DNA of 64,000 bases from contig OX393549.1 of NCBI GenBank assembly GCA_947650365.1, positions 80,526,533 to 80,590,532 of the forward strand, in the 5' to 3' direction. Of the stretch, positions 49,372 through 61,191 are shown one piece after another (within the stretch, counting starts at the first letter, position 1; each line of letters begins with the position of its first letter). The translations under genes were made by a program, and so were the position numbers. This stretch comes from Chamaelirium japonicum. Lineage: Eukaryota; Streptophyta; Magnoliopsida; Liliales; Melanthiaceae. Under the pieces are notes generated by a model. The model had not been told where the DNA came from. It saw only the letters and a program-made list of their open reading frames with translations, and did not search any database.

Positions 49372-52300
49372 TGTTGAGCGTCCAAATGGTGCGATTTATC
49401 CCTTCTTTATAATGAATATCTCATCACTCTTTTACGTAAAACAATCATATTAAAAGTAAAAGTGCGTAAATTCCTTTTCATCATTGCATAACCCATTTTC
49501 ATAAAAACACAAACAATATATTACGTTGTAATCATATATTACCTGCATGAGAAATATGGAGGCCGATATTGCAAATTATATTTTAAATTTCTATAGATTA
49601 AGTATCATATCAAAATCTGATGGATGTTATTTTATGTTTGATTTTAAGGAAATCGACTCGGTCCTCGATGCAGTCAGCTCAAGAGCGTATGACCAAGCAA
49701 GGGATATTCTCATGGCGATTCGATGGAGGTTGCACAGCTCGTGTGGAGGCTTTTCTGATAAGGAATAGAAAAAAGGCCAATTACGAGATTCGAAGGAGGA
49801 AGGACATCACCGGGCGGACGAATCGCACGATTCGAACTAGAGGAGAAATCCGGATGTGCTACCGAGACTAATGCATCATGATGGTGACTCGCAAAGATGG
49901 CACGGCCTTGATCAATTCCATCTAATGCACCTTATTGGATCCCATCTCTCAAATACATCCCTAGCTGCCTCTCATTAAATCCCGAGCCAAAACACCCTTG
50001 TTGTCACCATTTCCCACTCTTCATTTTCTTTATTTTAATTTTATTCTTATGTTATTAACAAAAACAAACTCAATTAACCTCTCTCTTTAGAACTCATCTC
50101 AACCCTCTATTTCACCAACTTTTCATCGCGTCCATCCAAAACCATGCACCTAAACCTATGCATGCAAGTCAACCGTTTTGTGCACCCAAACCCCCTATTT
50201 CCCAAACGTCCAGCACTCCCATACTCCTCTTTTCATAAATGAAACCCGAACCCCAATCAAACCGTTCCAAAGCCATGTGCATGCATGCACCCACCGTCCG
50301 ATCCAATCACATGCAACATCCCTTTTTATTCCCAACTGATCGCAACCGGTCCTTTCCCGTGCATGAGCCCAAGTTCCTCTCATGGGCCATTTGATCCCAG
50401 CCATCCATGTTTGTCCAACCAAAGTCCCTTACAATGCATCAACCCATCACAGCCATCCGATTAAGAAAATACATGCATCGATCAGCTTTAACTCTCTTTT
50501 CTCAAAACAAATCTGAGCCGTCCCGAGCTTCCATGCACATGCATGTGTTAACAGCACATACAGCTTTTCTCTTCTCTTCTAACAAATCATAGCCATCCGA
50601 TTGCTCATCCTTCCATGCATGCATGCATGCATGGCACCGATCCACCCAGCACTCTTTCTTTCATTCCCACCATCCCAGCCATCCGGACTCCAAATCCCAG
50701 CCGCCCAATCACATGCAACTCCATTAAACCCAAGCCCATCAAAACCGGATCCCCAGCTGTGACCAAGCCTTCCACGTGAACCATGCAGTAACCCAATCAC
50801 AGCCGTCCCGAGCATAAAACCCGGCACCGACCTGATCATCTGTCTCTCTCTACCGTATCTCTCCTACCCGATTTTCTTTCTTTCTCATTCCTTATTCATC
50901 CCAACCGCCCGGTTATCTCTCTCTCTACCCGATACTCTATCTCTCTAAAACTGAAACTCTAAACCCAGCAGAAATTCCCTCCGGATCTCCCTTACGGTCC
51001 CTAGCTCGCTACCCCGTAACCAACCCAGCTGGAGCCCGAGTTTCTCTCTCTAAATCCTTCCATAACCGTCCGTCTCTCTTTCCAGATTTTTCTCTCTTTC
51101 TATTTATTTCTCTCTCTAGATCTCCTCCGATCCGTCACTTCTCTTTCTAAATCTCCACCCGAGATTCTCTCTCTCTAGCGCCTAACTTGGCAACCCGATC
51201 AAAAAACCTACGATCAGCCCCCATTCCGATCATCTCTCTCTATCTCCTTCCATAACAGACCCGACGTCTCTAGCTCTACCCGACCTCATCCCAGCCGTCC
51301 GTTCAATCCGAGAGCCATACAGCCGTCCTTTGCAAAACCCGAGTCATGCATGGAGCCCCTTCAACCTGAGGACCCTATAAGTAGGGGGACATGGGCATGT
51401 GTGGAGGGGAGGGAAGACCGACCCACCCCTCCCCCAAGGGAGGGGCATCTATTTTCCACATAGCTTTTATCAATTTTTGTTTGTAGAGTGGGTGCGAAGA
51501 GATTGAGTGCATTGTAGTCTTTTATTTCTAAAATGATGTTATGAAGTAGTGGTCGTAATTTTTTTCATTTGTCATTTTTTTTTCGTATGTGTTCTTCTTC
51601 CATAAGTTTTTATTTTATTTCACTTCTCGTAATGATAACCATGACGGGAAGGGGAGAACCGACCCACCCCTCCCGCTAGGGAGGGGTATCCAGTTTTTCC
51701 AAGAGCTATCATCCATTATTTTGTCGAGAGGGTGCGAAGCAAGTGCGCAATCATGCTGAATTTCTAAATTAGTTGATGTAACCGTATGTGTTATTTCAAT
51801 AAAGCACTTTTGTCATTATGTATTCGTCTTCTTCTTCTGCAATATTATTTTTCTTTATTTTTTTTTTTTCCGTACTTGCATCATGCCCGGCTAAATTCCC
51901 TCCCGCTAGGGAGGGGGGTTCGATGCCATAGTGAGTAGTTATCTTTATTTTTCTTACGTATTGCTCTCGATCTCGCTTAATGTATACGCTTCTCAATTAA
52001 TTGATTTTAATTATGGAGAGCTAGCTCTCCCGTGTTTCCATTCAATTGGGATTCGGGTGATACTTCACACTCCAATAGTTAATCATTGATTAAGTAGACG
52101 AATTATTATGATTTTTTCTTATTTAATTTTTATTATGTAAATTTTTGCAATTGAGTACTAATCTTTCTTCTTCACTATAAGAAGAATTTAGTTCTTGAGA
52201 TTGCGAGAATATTACATAATAAAATTAGATAAAATGGGTTTTAACTCTAAATTTTCCGCTTGAGATGGTAAAAATTCCGGTCTCAAGTGTAGATAAAAGA

Positions 52301-52630
52301 GAGTAACATTGCAAGAGAAGTGACTCTTTACTATGGTTTACAAATCCCTCTCTTAGGCGGGATATTTCATCTGTTTTATTTCAATTTGAATTATTAGTTT
52401 TCTGTATCTACTTTCTAAAATAAATCATTTTCAAAAATAATAAAAAAAATCTAAACTTTATTCAATTCAATCCAGCTTCTCTTGTGATTTCTTTCTTTTA
52501 GGCATCGCACTTACGTGTGGTTCGATCCTTACTTGCCCTTTACTTTTAAAGTTATCTGAGTTATAATTGCAGGTATTGGTTTTTGATAAATAGCTTTCAT
52601 ACAACGACTTACCAAAAAGCATTATTATCA
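49372..52630 (+). repeat. Left LTR of the LARD
   Basis: 3259 bp. It contains many dispersed copies of an AGCCATCCG / AGCCGTCC motif (50390-51330), a CATGCATGCATG run (50613-50632), a TATA box (51376-51381) and three hairpin-like CCCTCCC-GCTAGGGAGGG modules after it. The 73-codon frame at 49547-49768 has no recognisable domain and is not called a gene. Confidence 0.95.
51376..51381 (+). promoter_or_regulatory. TATA box of the LARD LTR
   Basis: CCCTATAAGTAGGGGG context, typical of plant LTR promoters. The same site is at 56778-56783 in the right LTR. Transcription should start about 30 bases on, near the first hairpin module. Confidence 0.65.
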
Positions 52631-52632
52631 AA

Positions 52633-52645
52633 TGGCGTCGTTGCC
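52633..52645 (+). other. Primer-binding site of the LARD
   Basis: TGGCGTCGTTGCC, two bases after the LTR end; one transition away from the TGGCGCCGTTGCC site of plant Athila/Tat-type gypsy elements, pointing to a gypsy partner. Confidence 0.75.
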
Positions 52646-54773
52646 AACGTAAAGTGTCTAAAGAGGATTCACATTTGAGTTAGGCTAAAACCATGGCGGC
52701 AAAGCAGTAGCAGCGTTGAGCAATGCAGCTTAACAACCAGCTAAGTCCTTTAATTTCTCTGAATTTATGTTCATTGGTTGCTACTCCAGAATAAAATATT
52801 GCAAATCATTAATGTGCAAACTTCAACCCCCTAGAAAAGAACAAAAATTGAATTCAACCTTGCAAAGTTGTCGCCGACTCGGCACATATGACTCTTAAAG
52901 TTGTATGTGTGTCTTAAGCGTGGGGTGTACACTCAACTTTGCATTGATAGTAACCTATTTCTAGGTTGGCACAGGGCATGCATTGAATATATAGCTTTAC
53001 AATTGTGCATATCTGTGCAAACTGAGGCCCGTTCCTGATTAACCTCTATACCTACTAGAGGTTTTATTCATATGTATATATCTTTGCTTTCTTTACATTA
53101 GAAATAAAAAAAAATATTCATTTAAATGTCTGCACTTATTATTTCTGAACATCCCACATTCCTCATACTCATGCATCATTGAGGACAATGTTTATTTCAA
53201 GTTTGGGGGTGTGGTGTACATTCCTATCTTTATTTAATTTGCACAAAATTTATCAGTTTTAGTTTATTTAAAAAAAAATTAATTAAAAAATTAAAAAAAA
53301 AATTAAAAATTTTATTGCATCAACTTACGCTATAGTGGGAAAGCTCGGCACATACGTCTCGGCGTATGTGTGTCCAGTCTGTAGTCCCCTACCAAAACTA
53401 CAGCGTTCGTATAAAAATATATAGGAATTCGTATTTGCATGTTTTCATTTTCTTTTTCATATATTAGTATTTTTCGTAGCCTTTTTATCGTCTTGTTTTA
53501 TCTATGTCAAAAAAAAAAAAAAAAGTTTTACCTTTATTTCAGGTTTTATAGTCTAATTTTATTGTACTCGAATAGGACTATAAGGCACTTGGTAATCAAG
53601 GTAGAACACCCAAGGATTAGCTAGAAAAAGTATATCGAATATGGTTCTTATTCTTAGTAACCTTTTAGAGATTATCAAAACAAACTAAGCACAACCTTTC
53701 ACTTCACATCTGGCTTACACACCTAGGGTTTAAATTCAAAGCTTTCATATCACCTAATAGCCACTTGGAGTCCTGATGAACCATGCGGATCTGGTTCACT
53801 TGGTTTGAGAAAATCGACCAGTGAATTTTAAGGTATAGCGGAAAGGGCTACCTATTAGCATGGTCTAGGACCTAATTATGTAAAAGTCCTAACTTGTATA
53901 CCCTAGTATTGGTAAAGCTTGGTGTATAGGGTTATGAGATTGATCCTATGCACTTGAGTGAATCGAATATAAAGGTAACATGAGGATGGCTACCTAACTC
54001 ATGAGAGCGTTGGCAGCGTGTCATGGGCATAGAGTGCAGCTGACATGGTACAAGTTACGAAGGAATATATAATTAGATTCAAAAAAAAAAAAAAAAAAGA
54101 CCGAAAAAAAAAGAAAAAAGAAAAAAGAAAAATAAAATAGTGTGAAAACCGTCGTTATAAATAACGTGGGGAAACTGGAATATCACATATAAAGCCCATA
54201 GGGTATTAAGGTGAATATCCACAACTCTCACTAGCCTGTCTAGATTAGCTGGTTTTGACTCAGGTTCTGAGGTCGACTTTGACCATTCTAGGAGACTATT
54301 AGAATGATATGCGGGTAGAGAACCAAACCCCCAGTTGTGTTTAGCCCAGACAGCACCGTGCACTCGAGCATAGTTGACCTTGATCTTTTCTAACGGGAAA
54401 CTAATAGTTAGAACCTAAAGTGCTTACTTTGAAAGTTGAAGCTTGGACTAGATACCTTGTGAGTCTTGTGCCATAGAAATTTTATTTTTGAGTACTTTTT
54501 AATTATTCTATAAAACTGAATTTTCTTATTTTATATTTATATTTTCAAAAAAAAAAAATATTTGAATTTTGTGGGTATATTCACTGCAAACCCTCACGAG
54601 ACAACACTCGTCCACTGGGGTAACCCAGGGGTTTAACGGCTTGTTGCACGTGCTAAGTGCAATCGCGATTCCTGCGAAAATGAGTTAGTTATTTTTATTC
54701 TCCTATTATTAATTTTTTTTATTTTTTTTTTATTTGCTTTCTCGAGGACGAGAAAGATTCAAGTTTGGAGGTG
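52646..54773 (+). other. Non-coding internal domain of the LARD
   Basis: No ORF beyond chance and many A/T runs. Two related modules are present. At 52874-53225 there is GGCACATATGAC...GTATGTGTGTC followed by CATTGAGGACAATG and TTCAAGTTTGGGGGTGTGG. At 53344-53375 and 54738-54773 there is GGCACATACG...CGTATGTGTGTC, then CTCGAGGACGAG and TTCAAGTTTGGAGGTGTG. Each GAGGAC loop sits in a small stem just before a polypurine tract. The second is the functional-looking PPT next to the LTR. Confidence 0.7.
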
Positions 54774-57700
54774 TGTTGAGCGTCCAAATGGTGCGATTTA
54801 TCCCTTCTTTATAATGAATATCTCATCACTCTTTTACGTAAAACAATCATATTAAAAGTAAAAGTGCGTAAATTCCTTTTCATCATTGCATAACCCATTT
54901 TCATAAAAACACAAACAATATATTACGTTGTAATCATATATTACCTGCATGAGAAATATGGAGGCCGATATTGCAAATTATATTTTAAATTTCTATAGAT
55001 TAAGTATCATATCAAAATCTGATGGATGTTATTTTATGTTTGATTTTAAGGAAATCGACTCGGTCCTCGATGCAGTCAGCTCAAGAGCGTATGACCAAGC
55101 AAGGGATATTCTCATGGCGATTCGATGGAGGTTGCACAGCTCGTGTGGAGGCTTTTCTGATAAGGAATAGAAAAAAGGCCAATTACGAGATTCGAAGGAG
55201 GAAGGACATCACCGGGCGGACGAATCGCACGATTCGAACTAGAGGAGAAATCCGGATGTGCTACCGAGACTAATGCATCATGATGGTGACTCGCAAAGAT
55301 GGCACGGCCTTGATCAATTCCATCTAATGCACCTTATTGGATCCCATCTCTCAAATACATCCCTAGCTGCCTCTCATTAAATCCCGAGCCAAAACACCCT
55401 TGTTGTCACCATTTCCCACTCTTCATTTTCTTTATTTTAATTTTATTCTTATGTTATTAACAAAAACAAACTCAATTAACCTCTCTCTTTAGAACTCATC
55501 TCAACCCTCTATTTCACCAACTTTTCATCGCGTCCATCCAAAACCATGCACCTAAACCTATGCATGCAAGTCAACCGTTTTGTGCACCCAAACCCCCTAT
55601 TTCCCAAACGTCCAGCACTCCCATACTCCTCTTTTCATAAATGAAACCCGAACCCCAATCAAACCGTTCCAAAGCCATGTGCATGCATGCACCCACCGTC
55701 CGATCCAATCACATGCAACATCCCTTTTTATTCCCAACTGATCGCAACCGGTCCTTTCCCGTGCATGAGCCCAAGTTCCTCTCATGGGCCATTTGATCCC
55801 AGCCATCCATGTTTGTCCAACCAAAGTCCCTTACAATGCATCAACCCATCACAGCCATCCGATTAAGAAAATACATGCATCGATCAGCTTTAACTCTCTT
55901 TTCTCAAAACAAATCTGAGCCGTCCCGAGCTTCCATGCACATGCATGTGTTAACAGCACATACAGCTTTTCTCTTCTCTTCTAACAAATCATAGCCATCC
56001 GATTGCTCATCCTTCCATGCATGCATGCATGCATGGCACCGATCCACCCAGCACTCTTTCTTTCATTCCCACCATCCCAGCCATCCGGACTCCAAATCCC
56101 AGCCGCCCAATCACATGCAACTCCATTAAACCCAAGCCCATCAAAACCGGATCCCCAGCTGTGACCAAGCCTTCCACGTGAACCATGCAGTAACCCAATC
56201 ACAGCCGTCCCGAGCATAAAACCCGGCACCGACCTGATCATCTGTCTCTCTCTACCGTATCTCTCCTACCCGATTTTCTTTCTTTCTCATTCCTTATTCA
56301 TCCCAACCGCCCGGTTATCTCTCTCTCTACCCGATACTCTATCTCTCTAAAACTGAAACTCTAAACCCAGCAGAAATTCCCTCCGGATCTCCCTTACGGT
56401 CCCTAGCTCGCTACCCCGTAACCAACCCAGCTGGAGCCCGAGTTTCTCTCTCTAAATCCTTCCATAACCGTCCGTCTCTCTTTCCAGATTTTTCTCTCTT
56501 TCTATTTATTTCTCTCTCTAGATCTCCTCCGATCCGTCACTTCTCTTTCTAAATCTCCACCCGAGATTCTCTCTCTCTAGCGCCTAACTTGGCAACCCGA
56601 TCAGAAAACCTACGATCAGCCCCCATTCCGATCATCTCTCTCTATCTCCTTCCATAACAGACCCGACGTCTCTAGCTCTACCCGACCTCATCCCAGCCGT
56701 CCGTTCAATCCGAGAGCCATACAGCCGTCCTTTGCAAAACCCGAGTCATGCATGGAGCCCCTTCAACCTGAGGACCCTATAAGTAGGGGGACATGGGCAT
56801 GTGTGGAGGGGAGGGAAGACCGACCCACCCCTCCCCCAAGGGAGGGGCATCTATTTTCCACATAGCTTTTATCAATTTTTGTTTGTAGAGTGGGTGCGAA
56901 GAGATTGAGTGCATTGTAGTCTTTTATTTCTAAAATGATGTTATGAAGTAGTGGTCGTAATTTTTTTCATTTGTCATTTTTTTTTCGTATGTGTTCTTCT
57001 TCCATAAGTTTTTATTTTATTTCACTTCTCGTAATGATAACCATGACGGGAAGGGGAGAACCGACCCACCCCTCCCGCTAGGGAGGGGTATCCAGTTTTT
57101 CCAAGAGCTATCATCCATTATTTTGTCGAGAGGGTGCGAAGCAAGTGCGCAATCATGCTGAATTTCTAAATTAGTTGATGTAACCGTATGTGTTATTTCA
57201 ATAAAGCACTTTTGTCATTATGTATTCGTCTTCTTCTTCTGCAATATTATTTTTCTTTATTTTTTTTTTTTCCGTACTTGCATCATGCCCGGCTAAATTC
57301 CCTCCCGCTAGGGAGGGGGGTTCGATGCCATAGTGAGTAGTTATCTTTATTTTTCTTACGTATTGCTCTCGATCTCGCTTAATGTATACGCTTCTCAATT
57401 AATTGATTTTAATTATGGAGAGCTAGCTCTCCCGTGTTTCCATTCAATTGGGATTCGGGTGATACTTCACACTCCAATAGTTAATCATTGATTAAGTAGA
57501 CGAATTATTATGATTTTTTCTTATTTAATTTTTATTATGTAAATTTTTGCAATTGAGTACTAATCTTTCTTCTTCACTATAAGAAGAATTTAGTTCTTGA
57601 GATTGCGAGAATATTACATAATAAAATTAGATAAAATGGGTTTTAACTCTAAATTTTCCGCTTGAGATGGTAAAAATTCCGGTCTCAAGTGTAGATAAAA

Positions 57701-58031
57701 GAGAGTAACATTGCAAGAGAAGTGACTCTTTACTATGGTTTACAAATCCCTCTCTTAGGCGGGATATTTCATCTGTTTTATTTCAATTTGAATTATTAGT
57801 TTTCTGTATCTACTTTCTAAAATAAATCATTTTCAAAAATAATAAAAAAAATCTAAACTTTATTCAATTCAATCCAGCTTCTCTTGTGATTTCTTTCTTT
57901 TAGGCATCGCACTTACGTGTGGTTCGATCCTTACTTGCCCTTTACTTTTAAAGTTATCTGAGTTATAATTGCAGGTATTGGTTTTTGATAAATAGCTTTC
58001 ATACAACGACTTAGCAAAAAGCTAGTTATCA
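54774..58031 (+). repeat. Right LTR of the LARD
   Basis: 3258 bp, nearly identical to 49372-52630. The terminal bases (GCTAGTTATCA against GCATTATTATCA) are the most visible difference. Confidence 0.95.
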
Positions 58032-58036
58032 CCCCC

Positions 58037-58676
58037 ACCCCCTCTATTTATAGGCAAAGGGGAGGGGAGAGAGATATGGGAAGTTTTAATTTTAAATCCC
58101 TTTAATATCTCCCTTATAATTACCCTGGATTTATTCATCCATTGATGAGGGGAATAACATTTATTTGCTTTCCTTTCCTGGCGGGGCAATTATGGCTGGA
58201 TTTTGCACACGAAATCGATGGCGACCTGGCTCTTCTTCTTATCCGTCGGATCGAGGGATCGGCGCAGATCCGCGTGTGAGCAGACGTCATACGTAACCTC
58301 CCCCCGCGCATGTCGGTAGTTCTTTCCTTTTCTTTCCTTTTCTTTTATTTCCTTTTTCTTTTCTTTCCTTTTCTTTTCTTTACTTTTTCTTTTCTTTCCT
58401 TTCTTTTCTTTTTCCTTGCAAGGTCGGCCGGCCCCCTATGGGGTTCGGATCCCTACTAGGGGCCGGCCCCCCCATGGGGTTCGGGTCCCTAGTAGGGACC
58501 GGCCGGGTGGGCCCCACTTGAGGGTGGGCCCGCCCGGTTCCCTTGTCGGGCGCGAGTCGGGTCCGGGTCCGCGTCGGTGCGTGCTAGTCGGGTCCGAGTC
58601 GGAGCGCGCGTCGGGTTTGCATTCGCGTAGGTGTATGCAAGTCGGGTTCGGGTTAGACAAAATTCGTGTGTCTACA
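58037..58676 (-). repeat. Right part (U3) of the split LTR of the Tat-like element
   Basis: On the minus strand it starts TGTAGACACACG directly after a polypurine tract. It contains a GA-rich run (complement of 58318-58415), a short tandem repeat of CCCTAGTAGGGACCGGCC type (58435-58510) and a TATAAATA box (58045-58052). The LARD insertion lies 9 bases past the TATA box, separating it from its start site. Confidence 0.75.
58045..58052 (-). promoter_or_regulatory. TATA box of the Tat-like LTR
   Basis: The minus strand reads CCTATAAATAGAGGGGG, a strong plant TATA context. The expected start, about 30 bases downstream, now falls inside the LARD. Confidence 0.65.
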
Positions 58677-58693
58677 AATGCCCCCTCAAGGAC
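58677..58693 (-). other. Polypurine tract of the Tat-like element
   Basis: The minus strand reads CCTTGAGGGGGCATT immediately before the TGTAGACAC LTR start. Confidence 0.7.
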
Positions 58694-58782
58694 GAGTGTG
58701 TCGATAAGAACATGTAGGGTTTGGACACGTAGGAATCGTAGAGCACTTGTCCTTGATTCCTTTAGTGGGCGGGGTTGGGTGT

Positions 58783-58792
58783 CTATTTAAGG
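58783..58792 (+). promoter_or_regulatory. TATA-like box of the antisense PMD gene
   Basis: CTATTTAAGGACCCC context on the plus strand, about 150 bases upstream of the proposed ATG at 58938. It is independent of the LTR promoter, which reads the other strand. Confidence 0.5.
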
Positions 58793-59039
58793 ACCCCTAC
58801 CCCCTTCATCCGCCATTCTGCTTCTTTGCGAAGGTTCCGTCGGCTTCTGGAGACCGTCGTCGGAAGAGAGCTGCCTGGGGTTGCACGCGACTTGCTCCGT
58901 CTTCCCGGTGTCGCCTCTTTCGTCGGCGGCGGCAACGATGGTGCGCGATTTGAAGGTTGTTGCGAAGACGGGCTCGAAGCGGCGTTGCGACGGGGACCGA
59001 GGCGAGGAAGACGGAGGAGCGCGGCTGAGGTGCGAGCAC

Positions 59040-60101
59040 CTTCGCCGCCTTCTTCTTCCTCTTTCTTCTTCTTCTTCTTCTCTTTTTCTTTTTTTTCTTT
59101 TTCTTTTTCTTTTTCTTTTCTGCTTTTTTTTTTCTTTCTTTTTTTTTTCTTTTTTTCTTTCTCTTCTCTGCTTCGGCTCCGGGCTGTGGGAGCAGCAGCG
59201 GGGGCCGGGCGCGGGCGGCGGCGGGGCTGCGGTGCGCTGGCGCACGGGCCTGCAGGCAGCGGCGGCCGGAGCGGGCGCGGGGCCAGCGGGGCGCGGGCCT
59301 GCGGGCGGTGGCGACCGGAACGGGCGCGGGCGCGGGGCCAGCGGGGCGTGGGCCTGCGGGCGGTGGCGGCCGGAGCGGGCGCGGGGCCAGTGGGGCGCGG
59401 GACGCGCGGCGCGGGGGCCTGCGGGCGGCGGCGGCCGGAGCCGGCGCGGGTGCGGGGCCAGCGGGGTGCGGTGCGCGGGGCATCGTGGAAGCGGGGGCCG
59501 GCCGTGTCGGAATAGGGGCGCGGGCCGGGGGCTTCGGGTGCGAGGCCGAGACGGGCGGGCGCGAGGCCGAGGCGCCCGTCTCTCCTCTCGGTTACGTTGG
59601 AGAAGAAGGAGGGGTGCGGGCCCCCCCCGTTTGCTTCTTTTTTTTTTTTCTCAGCTGTCGGGCACGGACTGGAGAGAGGAGCGCGGGCCCGGCTACTACC
59701 ACTGCTACTTTTTTTTTTTTTGCCGGTCGGGGGCGAAGAACAATAGTAGTGAGTGTGCATGGCGCGCCGGTTTGCGGCGTGGCACGGCGGTGTCCGGCAC
59801 GGGTGCAGGGTGCGACGCGGATGCGGGCGTGGGCCTGAGTTTACTGGCGGGCGACACGGAGCCATGCGGCGTAGTTGGCCGGCATGGGTGGTGTCGGCGT
59901 GGGTGGTGTGCGGACACCGCATGGCGAAAGAGTAGCTGGCCGTCACGGGCGGCGCACGGGCCCCGGGGGTGCGGCGCGAAGGCCCAGGCGCAGTGGTGAC
60001 GTAGCCTTGAGTCGTGCGATCCTCCTGACAGGGGGGCTGTAGGCCCCTTGTTTTTTTTTTTTTGCGCTTGTCTTGACTCGCTTCCTTTCATGGTTCTCCA
60101 G
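59040..60101 (+). repeat. CT-run and GC-rich minisatellite in the PMD intron
   Basis: A pyrimidine tract (59046-59166) leads into four to six GC-rich units of about 50-60 bp built from GGCCGGAGCGGGCGCGGGGC and GGGCCTGCGGGCGG (59210-59480), then further GC-rich text with T runs at 59639-59650 and 59709-59720 and at 60050-60064. The very long frames here on both strands (up to 387 codons) are compositional and are not called genes. Confidence 0.7.
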
Positions 60102-61167
60102 GATTCGCGTCTTTGAGAGCTTGACTTCGTCGGGGTGGATAGCTGAGGACCTCTCCGATGGGAGGAGGTGCCTTCGCTTCCCCCTTACTCGGGTGCACCG
60201 TTACCGCAACTCGAGGCGGGAAGACCTTCTGTCGTTGCTCCGTGTTTTTGTCCACGAGCGCATCATGGAAGATGGAGTTGCGGATGCGACTTGTGGGATG
60301 CTAAAATTGAGCGAGAAGATCTATACTGACGAAGGGATCTCCATGAAGCTTCTCCGTCCGAGTTTGAGTACTCCTTTCCACCATTGTGATGTAGATTTCG
60401 TGCCCACTCCGGTTGTTGCCTCGAAGATATGCTCCCGATTGACCCGATGGGGTACCGATTCTTAGCCTCGGGGAGACGTCCAATACCTTTGCGGTTTTCG
60501 TGAATGGATGGGCGAGCTCTACAAGGTCTTTGGTGCGAAACCCGAGATGAATTTATTGGCCAAGTTTCTGACACCGGCTCGTCGAGAATACAGCCATCCT
60601 GAGGGGATGTATCGCGCACTTTGTGAACTCTGGTGTCCGGCCACCAACACTTTCCTTACTGGAGCGGGGGAGATAGGAATCTCACTTCGCGACGTCCATA
60701 TTGTTTCCGGGTGCCCCGAAGTGCGGAATTACTACCAGGAGGAGGTGCCATCTTTGAAGGATCTGTTGGACAGCAGCTTCGCTCCGAGTTCCTGCCTTCT
60801 TCTGTTCAAGGCATATACTATCATTGCGGTGCGGGATTAGTCAGATCGAGTGCGTCCTTCTTCTTGGGTTGACTTTTGGTTCAGAGGCGAGTATAGGTCT
60901 CCGGCACCTTCGGCTCACCCGATGTGGAAGGTTGCTCAAATGAAGAGGCCTCCGCTTCGTTCTTTTGTGAGGCCTATTGACTCTTTAGCTCGAGAGAAGC
61001 ACTCAATGGAGGGAAAACAGTGTCCCTAGGAGATCCTCGGTCTGAGGCGTGACAGCGAGGAGTGGCGAGCGGTGTACCAAGCCGCCGGGCTGGTCATCTT
61101 CCTCTACCGGTTCGTGCTTCCCTGTTCTGGCGAGGTTATCCGTCCGGGGACCTTCCTTGTAGCTTCC

Positions 61168-61191
61168 AGGATGGCGGGGGGGGGGGGGGGG
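61168..61191 (+). repeat. Poly-G run in PMD exon 2
   Basis: About 24 G in a place where the PMD family has a short Ala/Gly/Arg stretch after 'SRMA'. The reading frame differs before and after the run. Confidence 0.9.

Larger units (their letters stand above)
49372..58031 (+). mobile_element. LARD: large LTR element with no coding capacity (8.66 kb)
   Basis: Two LTRs of about 3.26 kb (49372-52630, 54774-58031) enclose a 2143-bp internal region without gag or pol. Ends are TG...CA (TGTTGAGCG, TTATCA) and the 5-bp TSD CCCCC is perfect (49367-49371, 58032-58036). A gypsy-type primer site (TGGCGTCGTTGCC, 52633-52645) and a purine-rich tract (54761-54773) are in place. This is the architecture of Large Retrotransposon Derivatives, which must borrow proteins in trans. 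By eye the LTRs differ at very few positions (an A/G near 51205/56604 and changes in the last 20 bases), so the insertion is recent. Confidence 0.95.

Noticed and set aside
49547..49768. 73-codon frame repeated identically at 54949-55170
   Set aside because: It lies in the LARD LTRs and is identical only because the LTRs are; no domain and no coding support.
58783..59999. Very long overlapping frames on both strands (up to 387 codons)
   Set aside because: They fall in a GC-rich minisatellite and pyrimidine tract and have Arg/Ala/Pro or Phe/Ser low-complexity content; the region is better explained as the PMD intron.
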